Shown here: positions 32,841 through 44,950 of the stretch, piece by piece | Numbering within the stretch: position 1 is the stretch's first letter | How the letters are laid out: each line of letters starts with the position of its first letter | NCBI GenBank assembly: GCA_003999685.1 | Contig: CP021223.1 | Coordinates: 62,001 to 126,000 of the forward strand | Direction: 5' to 3' | Source of the DNA: Taiwanofungus camphoratus | Lineage: Eukaryota; Basidiomycota; Agaricomycetes; Polyporales; Taiwanofungaceae | DNA: 64,000 bases | The notes under the pieces: generated by a model | The model's database searches: none | What the model was told of the DNA's origin: nothing | Seen by the model: the letters and a program-made list of their open reading frames with translations, nothing else | Position numbers and translations under genes: made by a program

Positions 32841-35800
32841 TCTGATACAATGAAACGCGCAGAAACCCAAGTGAAGGAGAAAACGAGCGAGGAAAGCAGA
32901 GCGCACACAGCCGAGTGAGACTTCACGGTTGGTGGTTCACGGTAAAGGTTGGATCCCTTCGTTCGGCAAATGCCGGCAGCTCGCATCCGGCATCTGGATC
33001 GGAGGGCCCGTGCGTTTCAAGTCCTTCGCATAGAGTTTCAACTCAGATGAAATTTACAATTGCACTACCTACGGACAGGGATTGGTACGACATAGACTTC
33101 AAAGACAACACTATCGGGATCATCTGTCAACGGCAGGATTTCTGCGTGCAAGCATTGAGGGTTGAATATCTAGCATGAATGCCATTAGTCGCCGGCTGAC
33201 AAGCAAAATTTGATGTGCATGGTGTCGGAAGGAATCGGACACAGGCAAATTGACGTGGACCCAGGGAGCCTGGAAGACGGAAACGTGAGACGTTCAGAAT
33301 GGCCTCCTGGAATGAAGGAACTACAAGGAGGCAGTCAGGATGCGGCATTGAGGAACAAGCAGTGAAGGGACGTACACTTTCAAGATGACGGCAGCACTCC
33401 ACATGGAAAGAAAAACCCTAGAGATAGGCAGATAAGACAATAGATAAGACATCGTGGCCTGTCGCCCTGTTCTCTGCCGCAGGCGCTGAAGGAAGACAGC
33501 ACCGAATACGGTGCAAAGACAGGCGACAAGGGTGAGACGGGAATTAACGGACGGTCAGGGAGCTTGTTCACCCGACGTTGAACTTGAAAACGACAATTCC
33601 AAGAAAGCAGAAAAGCCAGGGAGCCAGCCAACAAATATTGCAAGTACCTCGCGTCTAAGCTCTTGTCAAGCAGGTCCGGAGAGTCAACGATTCCATAGGA
33701 TTGTATGATCCCGTTCTAGAAGAAAGACGGCGAGAAAATAGCGCACCATGTCATCTGGATTGTGAAACGTTCCGCTGATCGTTTCGCTAGACACTGGGCC
33801 ATTCGGGTCGCCAGAACTTGGAAAGTGAAAACGATGGGTTCTAGCAAAACGTCCAGGAGTTGGTCCGAGACTTCGTAACACCTATGGAAGCCACTAACGC
33901 TGCGACTGCGGTGATGTGAAAAAAAAAGTTCCAGAAGAATCATCCCTATGGTCAGCATAAGGCAGGTTATACATCACAATGACGTACCGACGGTAAATCC
34001 TTCGGGCAATTGTCGACTGTAAGTTATGCGCTTTTTCGAGCATGGGCATGTCCTAATGGCCATAGTACGATACTTGTAAAACCAGTCTTGTGAATTGAGT
34101 GACGGAAGTCGTTCCCACAGCTGTAAGAAGCTGGTGAATTAGGACAACATGCGGCCCCACGTATACATCATCGGAAATGAGATTATTGCAAGATAGCGTC
34201 CCTTGGGTATAACGCCGCTATTCAACCGCATTTTGCATCCAATGTGAACCAGACAATGGTGGGTAATAACTCGCAGGCTATATGCGTTACAGGTGAAACC
34301 TCCCAACGTAGAGAATATTACAACCGCATATTCGCATCGGGCTCGCTCACCATGAAACATTTTGACGATCCAATTGGGATTATTTAAAGTGATTGTGATG
34401 TTTGAAGTATGATCCTTGATAGGCTGGTCGATAGACTAACCAAGCTTCAAGTTTCAGGGTTTACCAAGGTATAACACTGTCGGAGAACCTGACTTCGTAA
34501 GGCAAACCGACCTTTAGCAGATATACACCGTTGACAGCGGGCGGAAAGTACGGTGCAGCTGTTTTTGTTCGCTCAATGTAGCTGTTCGATCCATAGTGTG
34601 AATACCATTGAAATTTAACACACCGCGCACAGGCCGATAATGTGCCCAAATGACTTGCTCTGTCCATGAAATTAATGAAGCAACTTCAAAGCCTTGATAT
34701 GAGTATCGTGCGCGATTTTGCCACTTGATGTTCGCGTTCTGGTGCAGTGAGGCAATGTAAGACGTGAGGAAGGTGAGATGACAAAGATAGCGAGACTGCC
34801 ACTGGTTCGTACTTACTGTATACGTTGAATATCAAAACCAGCTCATAGTCATCACGTGTAAGGTCGGTCATTCGAAGCATTGAGCAATGATCATTGATTA
34901 ATGAGTTGAACCTTGGTCGCCAGTTTTGATTCGGATTCCACAAGCCTCTGGCTCACTATATCTTCCTTGGAATCGTAACTTCAACGAACCTGTGTCGTGG
35001 GGCGGGTTAATTTTAGGGTGATGATTACCTTCCTAAAAACTTCGCTGCAATTGCAATGCTTAACCATACAATTCAAGATGTTTAAATGGTTGGCATTCCA
35101 TGGAGAAAAGCGGGCATTTTATGTCAGTATTTATCATGTTGGCGGTATAGCTAATGTCTACTGTCTTCATTTGAATTTGTTCAGAGTGGAGTAAGTCAGC
35201 CATCTCGACCATGATACCCCACTTTCAAGGAAATGGGGGATACTGTACAGCGGTGGCTCGGCTCACACGGGGTTATCTATCGTGTTTTGTGATGGTGTTT
35301 GAATTGCGTCAGATGCTTTCGAAAACCATTTCCACTCAAGTTCTACGATATGACATTGGGTGAGGGTACCCTATTCATACCTTTTTTCATATTGGACAGA
35401 TATCTGATGTGCAAATCAGAATGTATCGTAGGTGTCAAAAGCCACGCCGCAGGTATCGTGGTGTCGAGGGTCTCAATTCGAGACGAGAAGGCGATTGCCA
35501 TATCATCATCCTGTCGGCACCGGTGTATCTGGCTTATGAATGGAATGTTCTCGTACGCTCGCTACCGGCGTTTGCTGGCACCGTCGTGGCATTGTCTTCA
35601 TAATCATAGCACGACAAAGTCTACGCATCTCGCTGCCTTGGCTTGCAGCTCGTGCCTTCGATATCCAGCTTCCCACGCGCGCTCGTTTGTTCTCACCCAT
35701 CCTGATCTGTGAGACATTTGTGCAACATCGAGCTTGCTTGCAGACCCTTATAGTCAAGTTATCCCATTGTTGTCTTATTTTTTGAACCTGCATCCCACGG

Positions 35801-36152
35801 CGCATCATTCTGCTGCGAGCGATCGCCCTCATTTCGACATTCCTGTCACCGGGAGGGCTTCTACCAAGCAGCGGTGATCCATGGTTTCGTCTACTCCGAT
35901 GCTCTCAATGGACTGATCAAATGATACTGGTGTCCACTATGGGAGTATCTTGCACTCTTCCTTTCCATATAAATCGATTTCACTACAGAACTGTCTGGGT
36001 ACATCGTGGTGGCGCACAATGGTCGGAAATCCGTCGGCGTCCTTTGGTTTTATAGTTGAGCAGTGGATCAATCATCTCCCCCGTTTTTGCCTACTCGCCT
36101 TGCCTCGCATTGAGTTTACCTCTCGCATCATTTCACTCGCCTCCTTAGCTTC
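32841..36152. other. Gene-poor stretch of 3.3 kb
   Basis: I find no supported gene. Minus-strand frames at 33716-33958, 34139-34360 and 34514-34738 are open, but they do not join through splice sites in matching phase. No repeat or RNA gene was seen. Confidence 0.45.
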
Positions 36153-36899
36153 ATGCCTCCACCGCCGAAGCCTCCACCGCCACATAAGATGGTCTTGACG
36201 GCTAATAGCCTGCGGAACACCACACTCTCGGTCAAGGACAACACGTACTATTACGAGGTTGTCACTCGCTACTGGCATCCGAATCTGACCAGAGTAATCA
36301 AGCATGACTTTGAGACTCGCGAATTGCACCCTCTTGCCGAGATTGAAGGGCTTCAGGGAAAGCAAGCCAAGGTCAGATTTGGCGGAGACAAGGGCGACTG
36401 GATACCAGCGTCTGAATTCGTGAAATTCGATCCGGATGACGTGTACGACTTTGTGTATGATTTTCGTACCGACTCGTTGATATGATTGAACGCACAGGGG
36501 TGGAACATTTGCAACAGGTGCTGGAGTTCAATTCAGGTGGAGGATTCATAAGGGCCGTTTCCAGGCAGGCCGCTTGCCTTGGATTTGGAACTTCAGAAAA
36601 CTGACTGTAGCGTATGCCTCCCTAATAGCTGGTGCGCGCTGATGATCCGGAGAAATCTGTTGCGGACTTTCATCCGCACAAGAGACATTTTTTCGTCTTT
36701 CGCATGTCACAGCACGCATTTTTGGAGATCAAGCCTGAACCCGAAGCTATTGAAGCTCTAGACAGGCTGATTGGTAAATTTTGGTGTTGCTCTAGAGCGA
36801 GCGGGGCTGACGGATTTTTGGAAATTTGTAGTAAGTTATTTACTTGTTGAAAGACGACGAAGAGACTCGCGGATCAAGATCAAGCTCCAGCGGTCTTGA
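36153..36899 (+). CDS. DUF6593 family protein
   Basis: Four exons: 36153-36442, 36498-36564, 36629-36773 and 36832-36899, giving 189 residues. After a Pro/Lys start, LTANSLRNTTLSV and YYYEVVTRYWHP form the first conserved block. Then come AEIEGLQGKQAKVRFG, a GGTFATGAGVQFRWR turn, HPHKRHFFVFRMSQ and a C-terminal helix VSYLLVERRRRDSR. This order fits what I recall of DUF6593, a basidiomycete family of unknown function with a probable tubby-like fold. The second intron (36565-36628) begins with GC rather than GT. The flanking codons only join in frame and in family order at that point, so it appears to be a genuine GC-AG intron. Exon 1 could start at either of two nearby ATGs (36153 or 36189). 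Confidence 0.82.
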
Positions 36900-37303
36900 A
36901 GGCTTGATTCTCTCCATGTCTACGTATGACTTTCCCATTTTTTCTCCTACGGTTCCCGCTCTGTTCTACTAGCTTTTGAGCTATTCGAGCTGGCCGTTCC
37001 AATTCTGCTTCGATCAACCATGTCGATATTGTTTGATCATAGCAGTTATCGACTGTACATACTTTGGCAATCACAACAATACAAGGATTCATGATCGTCT
37101 ACAGCTTAATCAGATTTCGCGACCGTGAGCGAACGTCACTCAAGATCACTACAGATGCTTGCCGAATGGCGCCATCTGCTTTGAACGCAGAACTTGGAAA
37201 TGCTACTATGTAGGGTTACACATCTTGCACCTATTTACTTGAATACTTATATATACGACTGGCCTCCGCGAAGGCATGTCGAGTCGACTGCTACTTCATT
37301 GCC
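36900..37303. promoter_or_regulatory. Upstream region of the oxygenase gene
   Basis: About 400 bases lie between the DUF6593 stop and the oxygenase start. A TATATA lies at about 37249-37254, roughly 50 bases before the ATG, and could be the core promoter element. Nothing else was recognised. Confidence 0.4.
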
Positions 37304-38778
37304 ATGGCGTCGGATTTCTCTAGCGTCCCCGTTCTTGATTGGTCTCTGACCACCAATCCTGATCGCAGATTCGATTTCATTTTGCAGCTGCGACATGCCC
37401 TCATCAACGTCGGATTCTTGTACTTGTCCAATCCTCCCGTTTCCCGGGAAGACATTGATGCTGTGATAAACTATGCCCCCCGGCTCTTTGACCTGCCGCA
37501 GGAGGCGAAGGACAAAATCCGCATGGCAAACTCGGAGCACTTCTTCGGCTACTCTAGGTTGGGAGCTGAGCTCACAAAAGGCAAGACGGACCAAAGGGAA
37601 CAGTTCGACTTTGCAACGCCGTACCAAAACAAGTGGCAGCCTGGCGACCCAGACTATCTGAGATTGTGGGGCCCCGCACAGGTATGACCTGAGTAACTGT
37701 CCTCACGATTTCATGTCCGAAATGACAGCCAGAGCTCCCTTTAGTGGCCGGATGAGGATCTGCTGCCTGGTTTCAGAGGCACTATGCTTCGCTACCTGAC
37801 GCAGGTCGAGCAGCTCAGCTACGAGTTTATCGCTCTGCTTGCAGAAGCATTCGGACTCTCTCCGGATGCTCTGAAGCCTTGCTTTGAGGTAGATGCTCCC
37901 TTGCAGCACCGTGCAAAGGTCGTTAAATATCCAGCACTTGACCACGTTTCGTCGAACCAAGGTGTAGGGCCCCACTTTGACGGTGGATTCCTCACCTTTG
38001 TGTGTATTGCTCGCGCACTCCTCTCTCGTAGCAGATACTGATTGCGTGCCTCCCAAGTTGCTCCAAGCGTCACCCCATCCTGGTCTGCAGGTGCAGAATC
38101 TTGCCGGAGAATGGATTGATGCGCCGCCGATTCCCGGTACGTTCGTCGTGAATATTGGCAAGGGTCAGTTGGCTTGGTGCATCTGCCTCAACCCTAGGCT
38201 ATCAGCTGACCACTTACTACCCATAGCTCTGGAAACCGTAACCCAGGGGCTCGCCCGTGCAACGTCCCACAGAGTGCTCTCGCCACCGAAAGGCTCCACC
38301 CCACGCTACTCAATTCCGTTCTTCCAAAATATAGCACAGCGCGTCTCTGTTGGCGAGATAACGCTACAATGTATGCCTTCCTTTGTTCTGATCATTCTAT
38401 TCAGTCATCGTGCTGTTTTTCTGGCTTCGCTGCTGCTCCTTGCAGTCAGCCCAGATATACTGAAGCTAAAGGAACAACGGGGTGCAGCTGGTACCGTCGA
38501 TTGTAAGGAAATTATCCATTGCACGTGTCCGATATTGCTCTGATTTGAACCGATTCTTAGCTGTAAACTATGCCGAGTACGGCCAATACCCGTCGGGTCA
38601 CGTCAACTTGATCGGGCGCATCAAGTTAGTATATCTACTTTTCCGGTGTAATGTCTGGATATCTCATGAACTATGGATGGGGTGAAGGAGTCACCCTGAC
38701 GTGGCAGAACGTCATTACCCAGATTTGTTCAAGCAATTCTTCCCTAATGGCTTGCCTGCACAAGGCAGTACTTATTAG
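37304..38778 (+). CDS. 2-oxoglutarate/Fe(II) oxygenase, isopenicillin N synthase-like
   Basis: Seven exons: 37304-37681, 37745-37999, 38058-38163, 38227-38370, 38446-38502, 38561-38624 and 38688-38778, giving 364 residues. The N-terminal domain has VPVLDW and ALINVGFLYLSN, then GYSRLGAELTKGKTDQREQFDF. The iron ligands are His203 and Asp205 (PHFDGGF) and distal His261 (TSHRV). Arg273 and Ser275 (PRYSIPFF) bind 2-oxoglutarate. All catalytic residues are present, so it should be an active dioxygenase in the cytosol. The substrate is unknown; relatives include plant flavonoid and gibberellin oxidases and the fungal UPF0676 group. The penultimate junction uses the donor at 38625 and acceptor ending 38687, chosen to keep the frame to the C-terminal SHPDVAERHYPDLF. 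No secondary-metabolite cluster is evident next to it. Confidence 0.9.
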
Positions 38779-39117
38779 ACATTACTAATAACGTCACAGG
38801 ACGTCGTGGAGGATGTCTAGTAGTGTAAGATTACGCCAGAGGTTGAGAAGTGATAAGGGAGAGCAACAAGAGGCCTGAGTCGCGGGTTACGTCTAGTCGA
38901 GATTCTCATCGGAGCAACGGCACAACTCTGCTTGTATGACGACTGTTGTGCACTATGCTAGTGTTGATCAGCACCGATACTTTCGATCCTTGCTCGATTG
39001 CTCTCATCCTGATAATGAATTTGGAACGGTGATATCAATACAAATGGCTTTCCTGACCACAACGCTCCATCGCCGCCGGCAATCTTCTCATCTACCACGC
39101 GAGACCAGCTACGTTAT
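38779..39117. other. Convergent 3' region
   Basis: About 340 bases between the oxygenase and the membrane-protein stop codons. No gene or repeat was recognised. Confidence 0.45.
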
Positions 39118-40538
39118 CTACCATATTGTGAGACCGAGCCCTTCGACAGCAATATTTGCCTGCCAGATTCCAAGACGACGCGCGAGACGGAGTGCAGCGG
39201 GTGCAGGGACAATAAGCACAAAAGAGAGGGGGGTGAGGACGACGAGTAGGAGGAACAAGAGCACCGTGATTCCTGGCTTGATGACGAGGAAGTAGAAAAT
39301 GGCTTGATATGACGTCGGATCGGTAAACTACATAAGCAGATCCAATGAGTACGGGCTGCATGCAGACCAGAACGAGGACGTGGAATCACGTACCATCGCA
39401 TAGGCGTTGCGGTAGAAAGAACGCTCGGGCATCGTTCCAATTCCTGCTTCAATATCAGCAAAGCTTGGCTGGCGGAGGCGTATGAAGATTGGGTGTGGCG
39501 GAGAGGGTGGGGTGTAGGCGAGGGGTCCGTGGAAAGAGGTTTGCAGAGCAAGCTGAGAACAACTTAATTAGCCGCACGCAGGAAGCTGTGCAACCGTAAG
39601 CTTACTTCGCCTCTGGAGATGATACGGGCACCAATGAGATCGAGAAAGCAAAGAACGGCGCCGAGCGGGAGCGCCATCAGCGTCGTCGTTCCTGCCTGCG
39701 GCCAACGTTAGCGTGCGCAAGCGGACATAAGGCTCAAGACCCGACATACCACAGTGAACACGAACAGGTATATCCATGCGAAGAGCGCATACGGAAAGTT
39801 CAGCAAGAGGAGATGGAACAGTGCCGCATAGTATGCCCGTCTGCCCAGCGGCCGGAAATACCGACGCCATCGTTGGCCCCAAGACAATCCTCTGTGTCGC
39901 TCTAGCTGTTGGCCCGACAGTTCGGCCTGAGACGCACGCTGCTGGTCCTCCAAGGTCCTGCCCGTCCGTGGGGAGGGAGAGTCAAGCGGGCCTTCCCCCT
40001 CGCTCTCGTTCTCACCTGCGCCGTCAGGCACTCTGCACTCTGGATCAAGGTCAGAGTCCCGTTCTGGATTGAATGCAGAGAAGACCGTTTGCGCCAGGGA
40101 GGGCGCAACCGAAGTGAATGAGTGCAACGTGCTCGTTACCGACAGTGTGCGCTGTCTTCTCCCAATTCCGACGGCTAATGCAGGCCGCGGGCCGCTGCGC
40201 TGAGAGGTTGTTGACGGGGTCAGCAACGGGGTGTTCTCGGTCGCATCGTGTTCGTGGTCTTCTGGATCAAAGAGATGAGGGTGTCGCTCGAACCCGTACG
40301 GCTCATTCTCGGAATCGGGACCGGTGGGGGTGGAGAGAAACTGAGTACGGGCAGCCTCCTCGGCCTGCTCGAATGTGCGACGCCTGCGTCTCGTGCGAGG
40401 TGTGCGGGTCCTCCGTTCGCGGGAAGGATATGGAGGTGGAGGATCGTGAGGTGGTGGTGTGGTCGAAAGCACTACAACCGGAGCAAGCATGTGTGCTGAA
40501 ATATCATCTCCCAGAGGATCAGAGGCGCTGGCAGACAT
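39118..40538 (-). CDS. Polytopic membrane protein, putative sensor-domain type
   Basis: Four exons on the minus strand: 39750-40538, 39606-39695, 39394-39552 and 39118-39327, giving 415 residues. The first 230 residues are cytosolic-looking: Pro, Arg and Ser-rich with an RTRRRRR cluster. Two hydrophobic blocks follow. The first is residues about 242-290 (FHLLLLNFPYALFAWIYLFVF, then TTTLMALPLGAVLCFLDLIGA). The second is about 350-395 (AIFYFLVIKPGITVLLFLLLV, then LSFVLIVPAPAAL). The paired hairpins with a soluble loop, and PTSYQAIFYFLVIKP, resemble the 'putative sensor' membrane domain, but I hold that name loosely. The gene converges on the oxygenase gene. The function is unknown. Confidence 0.75.
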
Positions 40539-41798
40539 AGTCCTGACCAGCAAGCGACCGGCAGGTCTGGTGTGTATGTCTATATGAAGGGATAAGTAGA
40601 AGCGCCAAACGGCTCACGCGCGCAGAATACGGATATTTGCAATGTAATTTCTGATGACATTCCTTGTTTGGATCCATACTCCTCGCCATCACGTTTCTCC
40701 TGCAATCCTTTCTACCGAACGACGGGAGGTGTTAGCTGCCTCAGGCCTACTGTCAGGTAAGATGGGGCCTTGGAACATGTCTCGAGCCCGCACAAATGAC
40801 CTCAAACTAAGCTGTCCAGTGTTATATTGTATGTTTGAGTCTCGTTACTGATTGGCATACTCGAATCCGAGTGCTGAGTTCATTTGTGCAATCAATGGCT
40901 TTGGACGTTCTGGGGAACAACACGCAAATATGTGCTCTTGAAATCGGAGTAGGTTGCACATCGCAAGCAGACGAGTCCTACGGTGGTCATGGTGCGCACT
41001 GGCGGCCCCAGATCTGCTGCACAAGTGCCCGCGGACGACTGGGTGCAATGTCACCGCCGTGGGCGTCTACGTAGGGTACGGTGACCCGAGTGCTGCACCT
41101 CGACTTGGACACAGACGTGACCAACATGATGGCTGCCGACGCCCATGCCTGATGACAAGAACTACTTCAACAGCACGGATTGCATCCTCCGGGTGGAGAA
41201 CACGCTGTTCAGAGCACGTCGCGCTGGTCTGCATGATGTTGATGTCGGGGCAGCGCGTAGGCGCACTTGCACGGGATCCATCCACGTCTCAGGACACTCA
41301 GCATACCTGCAGGCGGCGCGGGCGCGGAGGGCATCAACGATGAGCGCCCGATTTGTCTTTAGGCGAGTCTGAATAATTTCCGCGCGCTCCATGTAAGCGC
41401 TGCGAGTGGCCCTGACCTCGCATGTGCATGAGTAGCTCAAGATTACCATGTACGCTCATCCGAAGCTAGGCCGCTCGTGGGTAGGATCCGCAGATGCAGA
41501 CATCATGCCAGCTACTCACCATCGCGACGCACAAGGGCCGCGTCAGCGCGACAAAGGCGTGGACGGCCGATAAGCTCTACTATCCACCATTGGTTTGATC
41601 CATTTCTTAGAGTCAAAACTGTAGGCGTCTGTGAGAAACCTGGTACGTGTCGAATTAGCTTGCGCCTTGACCATGTTTGAGATGAAAGGTTTCCGTAGAA
41701 TATCCAAGCTTTTCAAGAGATTTGGGTAGATCATCGTCAGTTGGAAACATACTGAATTCTTTGGCTATCTAGATAATACATAAGATACTGATCCGAGA
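40539..41798. other. Intergenic region before tRNA-Ser
   Basis: Frames on both strands are short and overlap one another without familiar motifs. Nothing supportable was found apart from the presumed promoter of the membrane-protein gene at the left edge. Confidence 0.4.
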
Positions 41799-41889
41799 GG
41801 CACTATAGCCAAGTGGTTACGGCGACAGATTCGAATCACGTGATATCTGTTCCCCTTGCGGGACGCAGGTTCGAATCCTGCTGGTGTCG
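41799..41889 (+). tRNA. tRNA-Ser(CGA) with a 9-base intron
   Basis: The acceptor stem GGCACTA pairs with TGGTGTC (41882-41888), followed by discriminator G. The D arm is GCC-loop-GGC. The anticodon stem ACAGA (41825-41829) pairs with TCTGT (41846-41850). The loop reads TTCGAA, then nine extra bases TCACGTGAT (41836-41844), then A, placing anticodon CGA at 41832-41834 and the intron at the canonical position after base 37. A long variable arm (TCCC...GGGA) marks a class II serine tRNA. The T arm is GCAGG-TTCGAAT-CCTGC. Ends and anticodon agree with the yeast tRNA-Ser(CGA) pattern, which also has an intron. Confidence 0.96.
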
Positions 41890-41890
41890 C

Positions 41891-41894
41891 TTTT
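41891..41894 (+). terminator. RNA polymerase III terminator of tRNA-Ser
   Basis: A TTTT run begins one base after the discriminator region, the minimal Pol III termination signal. Confidence 0.85.
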
Positions 41895-44451
41895 ACTCCC
41901 TTTTCTAGCCCATTGGCTTGGCTCTTGCGCATCAACGATGCATGGAAACATTTACCAAATGGTACTATGCTTGGGAATGTAACTGGAGGTGAGACTTGAA
42001 AATTCTTAGGCCGTGCAGTTGTTCAATCAGCACCCTGTCATTCTGTAGAGTCAATCGGACTTGAAGACATTCCGATGATGATAGAAATCAATTGTGCAGT
42101 GATAATAATAGTCTGCAACCTCATTGACAACAGATTTCACGAATGTGACAAAGCGGTCTTTGTCTGCCATGAAGGTCATGAAGATGAATCACTGGCATGT
42201 CCTCACTGAAAAGGTTCTTGCTCAAGTCGACCGACGTCCCGCCTGCTTTTCGATACACAACGTCATCTTGATGATTTCTGCGCTGTTCCAGGTGTCAGTG
42301 GTTTTGGGATCTGACTGGGAGCCTTTCCTTCCATGATCGGAAGGAAGGGGTCATGCCTCGATCATCGAACACAGCTCCCATAGCGTCTCAGTTCAGGACT
42401 GGTGTGATGGAAGACAATTCCTCATTAACGGGAAATTCGAACCTACATACAATTCCTACTCTGGCTCTTGCGAAGTTGTGCCGACTCTGGTCAGACATTG
42501 TGCACCAATCACTGGAGACTACAGTTATGAGAATTCGGAAGTATGGTGAAACTGTGCTCTGAAGAGAATCGTACCTATATTTCCTTCGTCAACGTTGCAT
42601 TATGTACGTCTTGAACACGCCGACGGGTCGATCAAATTTAATGTTTGTCCTGACAACAATCAAGGAACGCCACCGAGACGGTGATTCATTTACTTTGCCT
42701 TGTACTTACCACTACAACCATGTGTATCTCCTGATTACGTGAAGCACCGTTACAAACGATGGAATAAATCCACAAGCTTTTTCAGCCCTATGAATATACA
42801 AGTTAATGCAATATGATGCAAGCTCACCTGCGAGATCATGGGCATTTCGTTGGCACAGTGCAATTAGCTAAGTATCACATGCTTCGCGCTTGGCGATTTT
42901 CTTCCCTTGGGATCTAAGCCTGAGACGACACAAACACTCTAGAGGAATGAGACGCCGAAGGTGAGCCCTGATGACGACCTGGTATGCATGTGGAGTGTGT
43001 TCCGCCAGGATGAATTCACAACGCTGTCTCCGCCGGCGAACACATACCTAACTTCGTGTTACTTTTCAATGAGCGGATTGACTGCTCAAGCGAATCCATC
43101 TATAACCAGATCTGTGTAGGTAAGTCCCAATCTCCGGGAGTAGAAGCCCAGCACCCTTGAGAAACTCGTATGTCTGTTCAAAGCCAGAAGGCGAGTTGTC
43201 CCACGAGATGGGCACGGCCCATATCCAGAACAGGACGGCTTTATTCAATTGCTTGCTAAAGCGACAGATGGAATGCCGCAGCAGGAAGGACATGCTGTAC
43301 ACGGGCTTGTCGACTCCACGAAAATACGACTACTGGGGCTGAAAAATCTCCCGTTGGTGCGCCGACGCATGGGAGAGGAAACGGCATCGGAAAAAGCGAG
43401 GAGGGAAGACCGCTGGTCGCGCCTGTCGGTCTGCAGCAGAAGTAGCGCTCCCTGCAGAAGGTCCGCGCACACGAACACAGACGGGTTGGAAACGAAGGTC
43501 AGAGAGGGCCATGATGGCAACATAGAACATCGAGCAGATTTGTAATCTACGGGTGCATGCATCGCTCGAAAGCAGCATGGAACGAACGTGAGACCTCGAG
43601 CGATGACCACGACCATGGTCTTTGGGTTCCAAGAGTGATAACGGGAAGGGCGTAATGGGAGGAGATGACACGCATACCTCAGGGCGAATTCGTTGGGAAA
43701 GACAGATACGGCGATCGCGCAGCATCCACACGACGAGCTCGGCATCGGCGTCACTGCGAAACACGGCAACGGCGAAGCCAAGAGCGCCGCCAATACTCCG
43801 TCCGTCCTAGGTGGATATGGAGATGGCTTGCTGAGTTGTATCGCCTTGTTCATCGCCTCATTCATCGCCTCATGCACACTAGTCATCGAGAACCTATCGC
43901 GCACTCCGGATTGTTTCCGACTTAGATATACGCACACTCGACGATTCCTCCCGCAGTCAGTCGCCCGCATGAGAACAACACCGACCGTATATACTCGTCT
44001 CTCGTAGAGCGAACGTGAGGTGCGCCCGAACGTGCAACCAAGCGATGTGTAACGGGCGCACGCAGATGGTGCAGGTCGATCGAACCGATGCGACCACTAT
44101 CGTGTATAGCCATGGTTGACGACCGCTATCTCGCAGGACGACTACTAACAAGTTTAGCAACTTGAAAGTGATTCACGCTAGGGCTTGAGGAGGCTGTTAT
44201 TTGACCTAGGAATCGTTGCAGACGGAGTAGAAGCTTTACAGCACGTACCGAGCAGAACGAACATGCTTAATCACATCTATGCCATATTACTGATCTCTCT
44301 TACCAACGTGTTTCGTCGGTATGCGGCGGCCTGCATATGATGGGCGTTTGCCAGCTGTTCTACACTGTCGGCAGGGGTGACATACCTCTCCGTGGCGTGC
44401 GGCGACCATGATATCATTGCAGGTCAATAATCTTCTTCGGCACTGTCGGTT
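41895..44451. other. Gene-poor stretch of 2.6 kb
   Basis: A 241-codon frame is open on the minus strand at 43245-43970 and could be spliced at a GTATGC...CCGTAG intron near 43547-43679. Neither reading gives a product I recognise, and an overlapping plus-strand frame is nearly as open. I treat it as unsupported. No repeats or RNA genes were seen in the rest. Confidence 0.4.
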
Positions 44452-44577
44452 CATCAGGAAAAATGCAGATAACTATGTAGCTGGATTTGCTACATCCCCA
44501 ATCTATAGCACTATATAGTGCTACAGATTTGGTTGTAGTTGCCATAACATCAGGAGCTACCCTGATTTTTCCTGATG
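44452..44577. repeat. 126-base foldback (inverted-repeat) element
   Basis: The two ends are perfect 13-base inverted repeats, CATCAGGAAAAAT. The exact centre of the same interval is an 18-base perfect palindrome, TAGCACTATATAGTGCTA (44506-44523), with partly complementary flanks (CTACA and AATCT blocks). Between outer and inner parts the arms are poorly paired. The shared centre of symmetry makes chance unlikely. It resembles a small foldback or MITE-type element, although I see no clear target-site duplication. It lies just outside the segment shared with the dead FunK1 copy. Confidence 0.75.
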
Positions 44578-44950
44578 TTGTTTTGTAGACGTTTTTGTCA
44601 CCTTTGACATGAAGGGGCTGTGCATGTGGTGGCTTGGTGCTACACTTCTCCCTGGCTGTGAGATGTCCCATGATATAGACATTTGAATTTAAATGAGTGG
44701 TGTCTACGTAGCACGCACCCGAATCTTGTTCCAGGTTTTCTACTGATAAATCGTGCCCAGCGCGCGCACACGTGCACCGACGCCACAGACGCGTTCGAGG
44801 TAAGCGCAAGCGCTGAACTGAACTTTCGACGGCTCCTTTGGCCACTGGCCACAATTTCTTGAATAAAACGCTCATCGATTCCAAACAAGGACCAAATCTG
44901 AATCATAATCAGGCCTATACATAAGGTCAAGATAAGATTAACCACCGAAG
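44578..44950 (+). promoter_or_regulatory. Promoter region of intact FunK1 gene
   Basis: From about 44622 to the ATG this region aligns in inverted orientation with 4561-4872 upstream of the dead copy. Conservation of 300 bases of flank shows that the promoter was part of the duplicated unit. Confidence 0.6.

Noticed and set aside
34461-34943. Possible spliced minus-strand gene (75-codon open exon at 34514-34738 preceded by an ATG exon)
   Set aside because: The donor of the upstream exon joins the downstream exon in the wrong phase and hits an early stop, so the pieces do not make one protein.
43245-43970. 241-codon minus-strand frame
   Set aside because: The opposite strand is almost equally open, the translation is low in typical structure, and the alternative spliced reading ends quickly. 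Kept only as a note under the gene-poor stretch.
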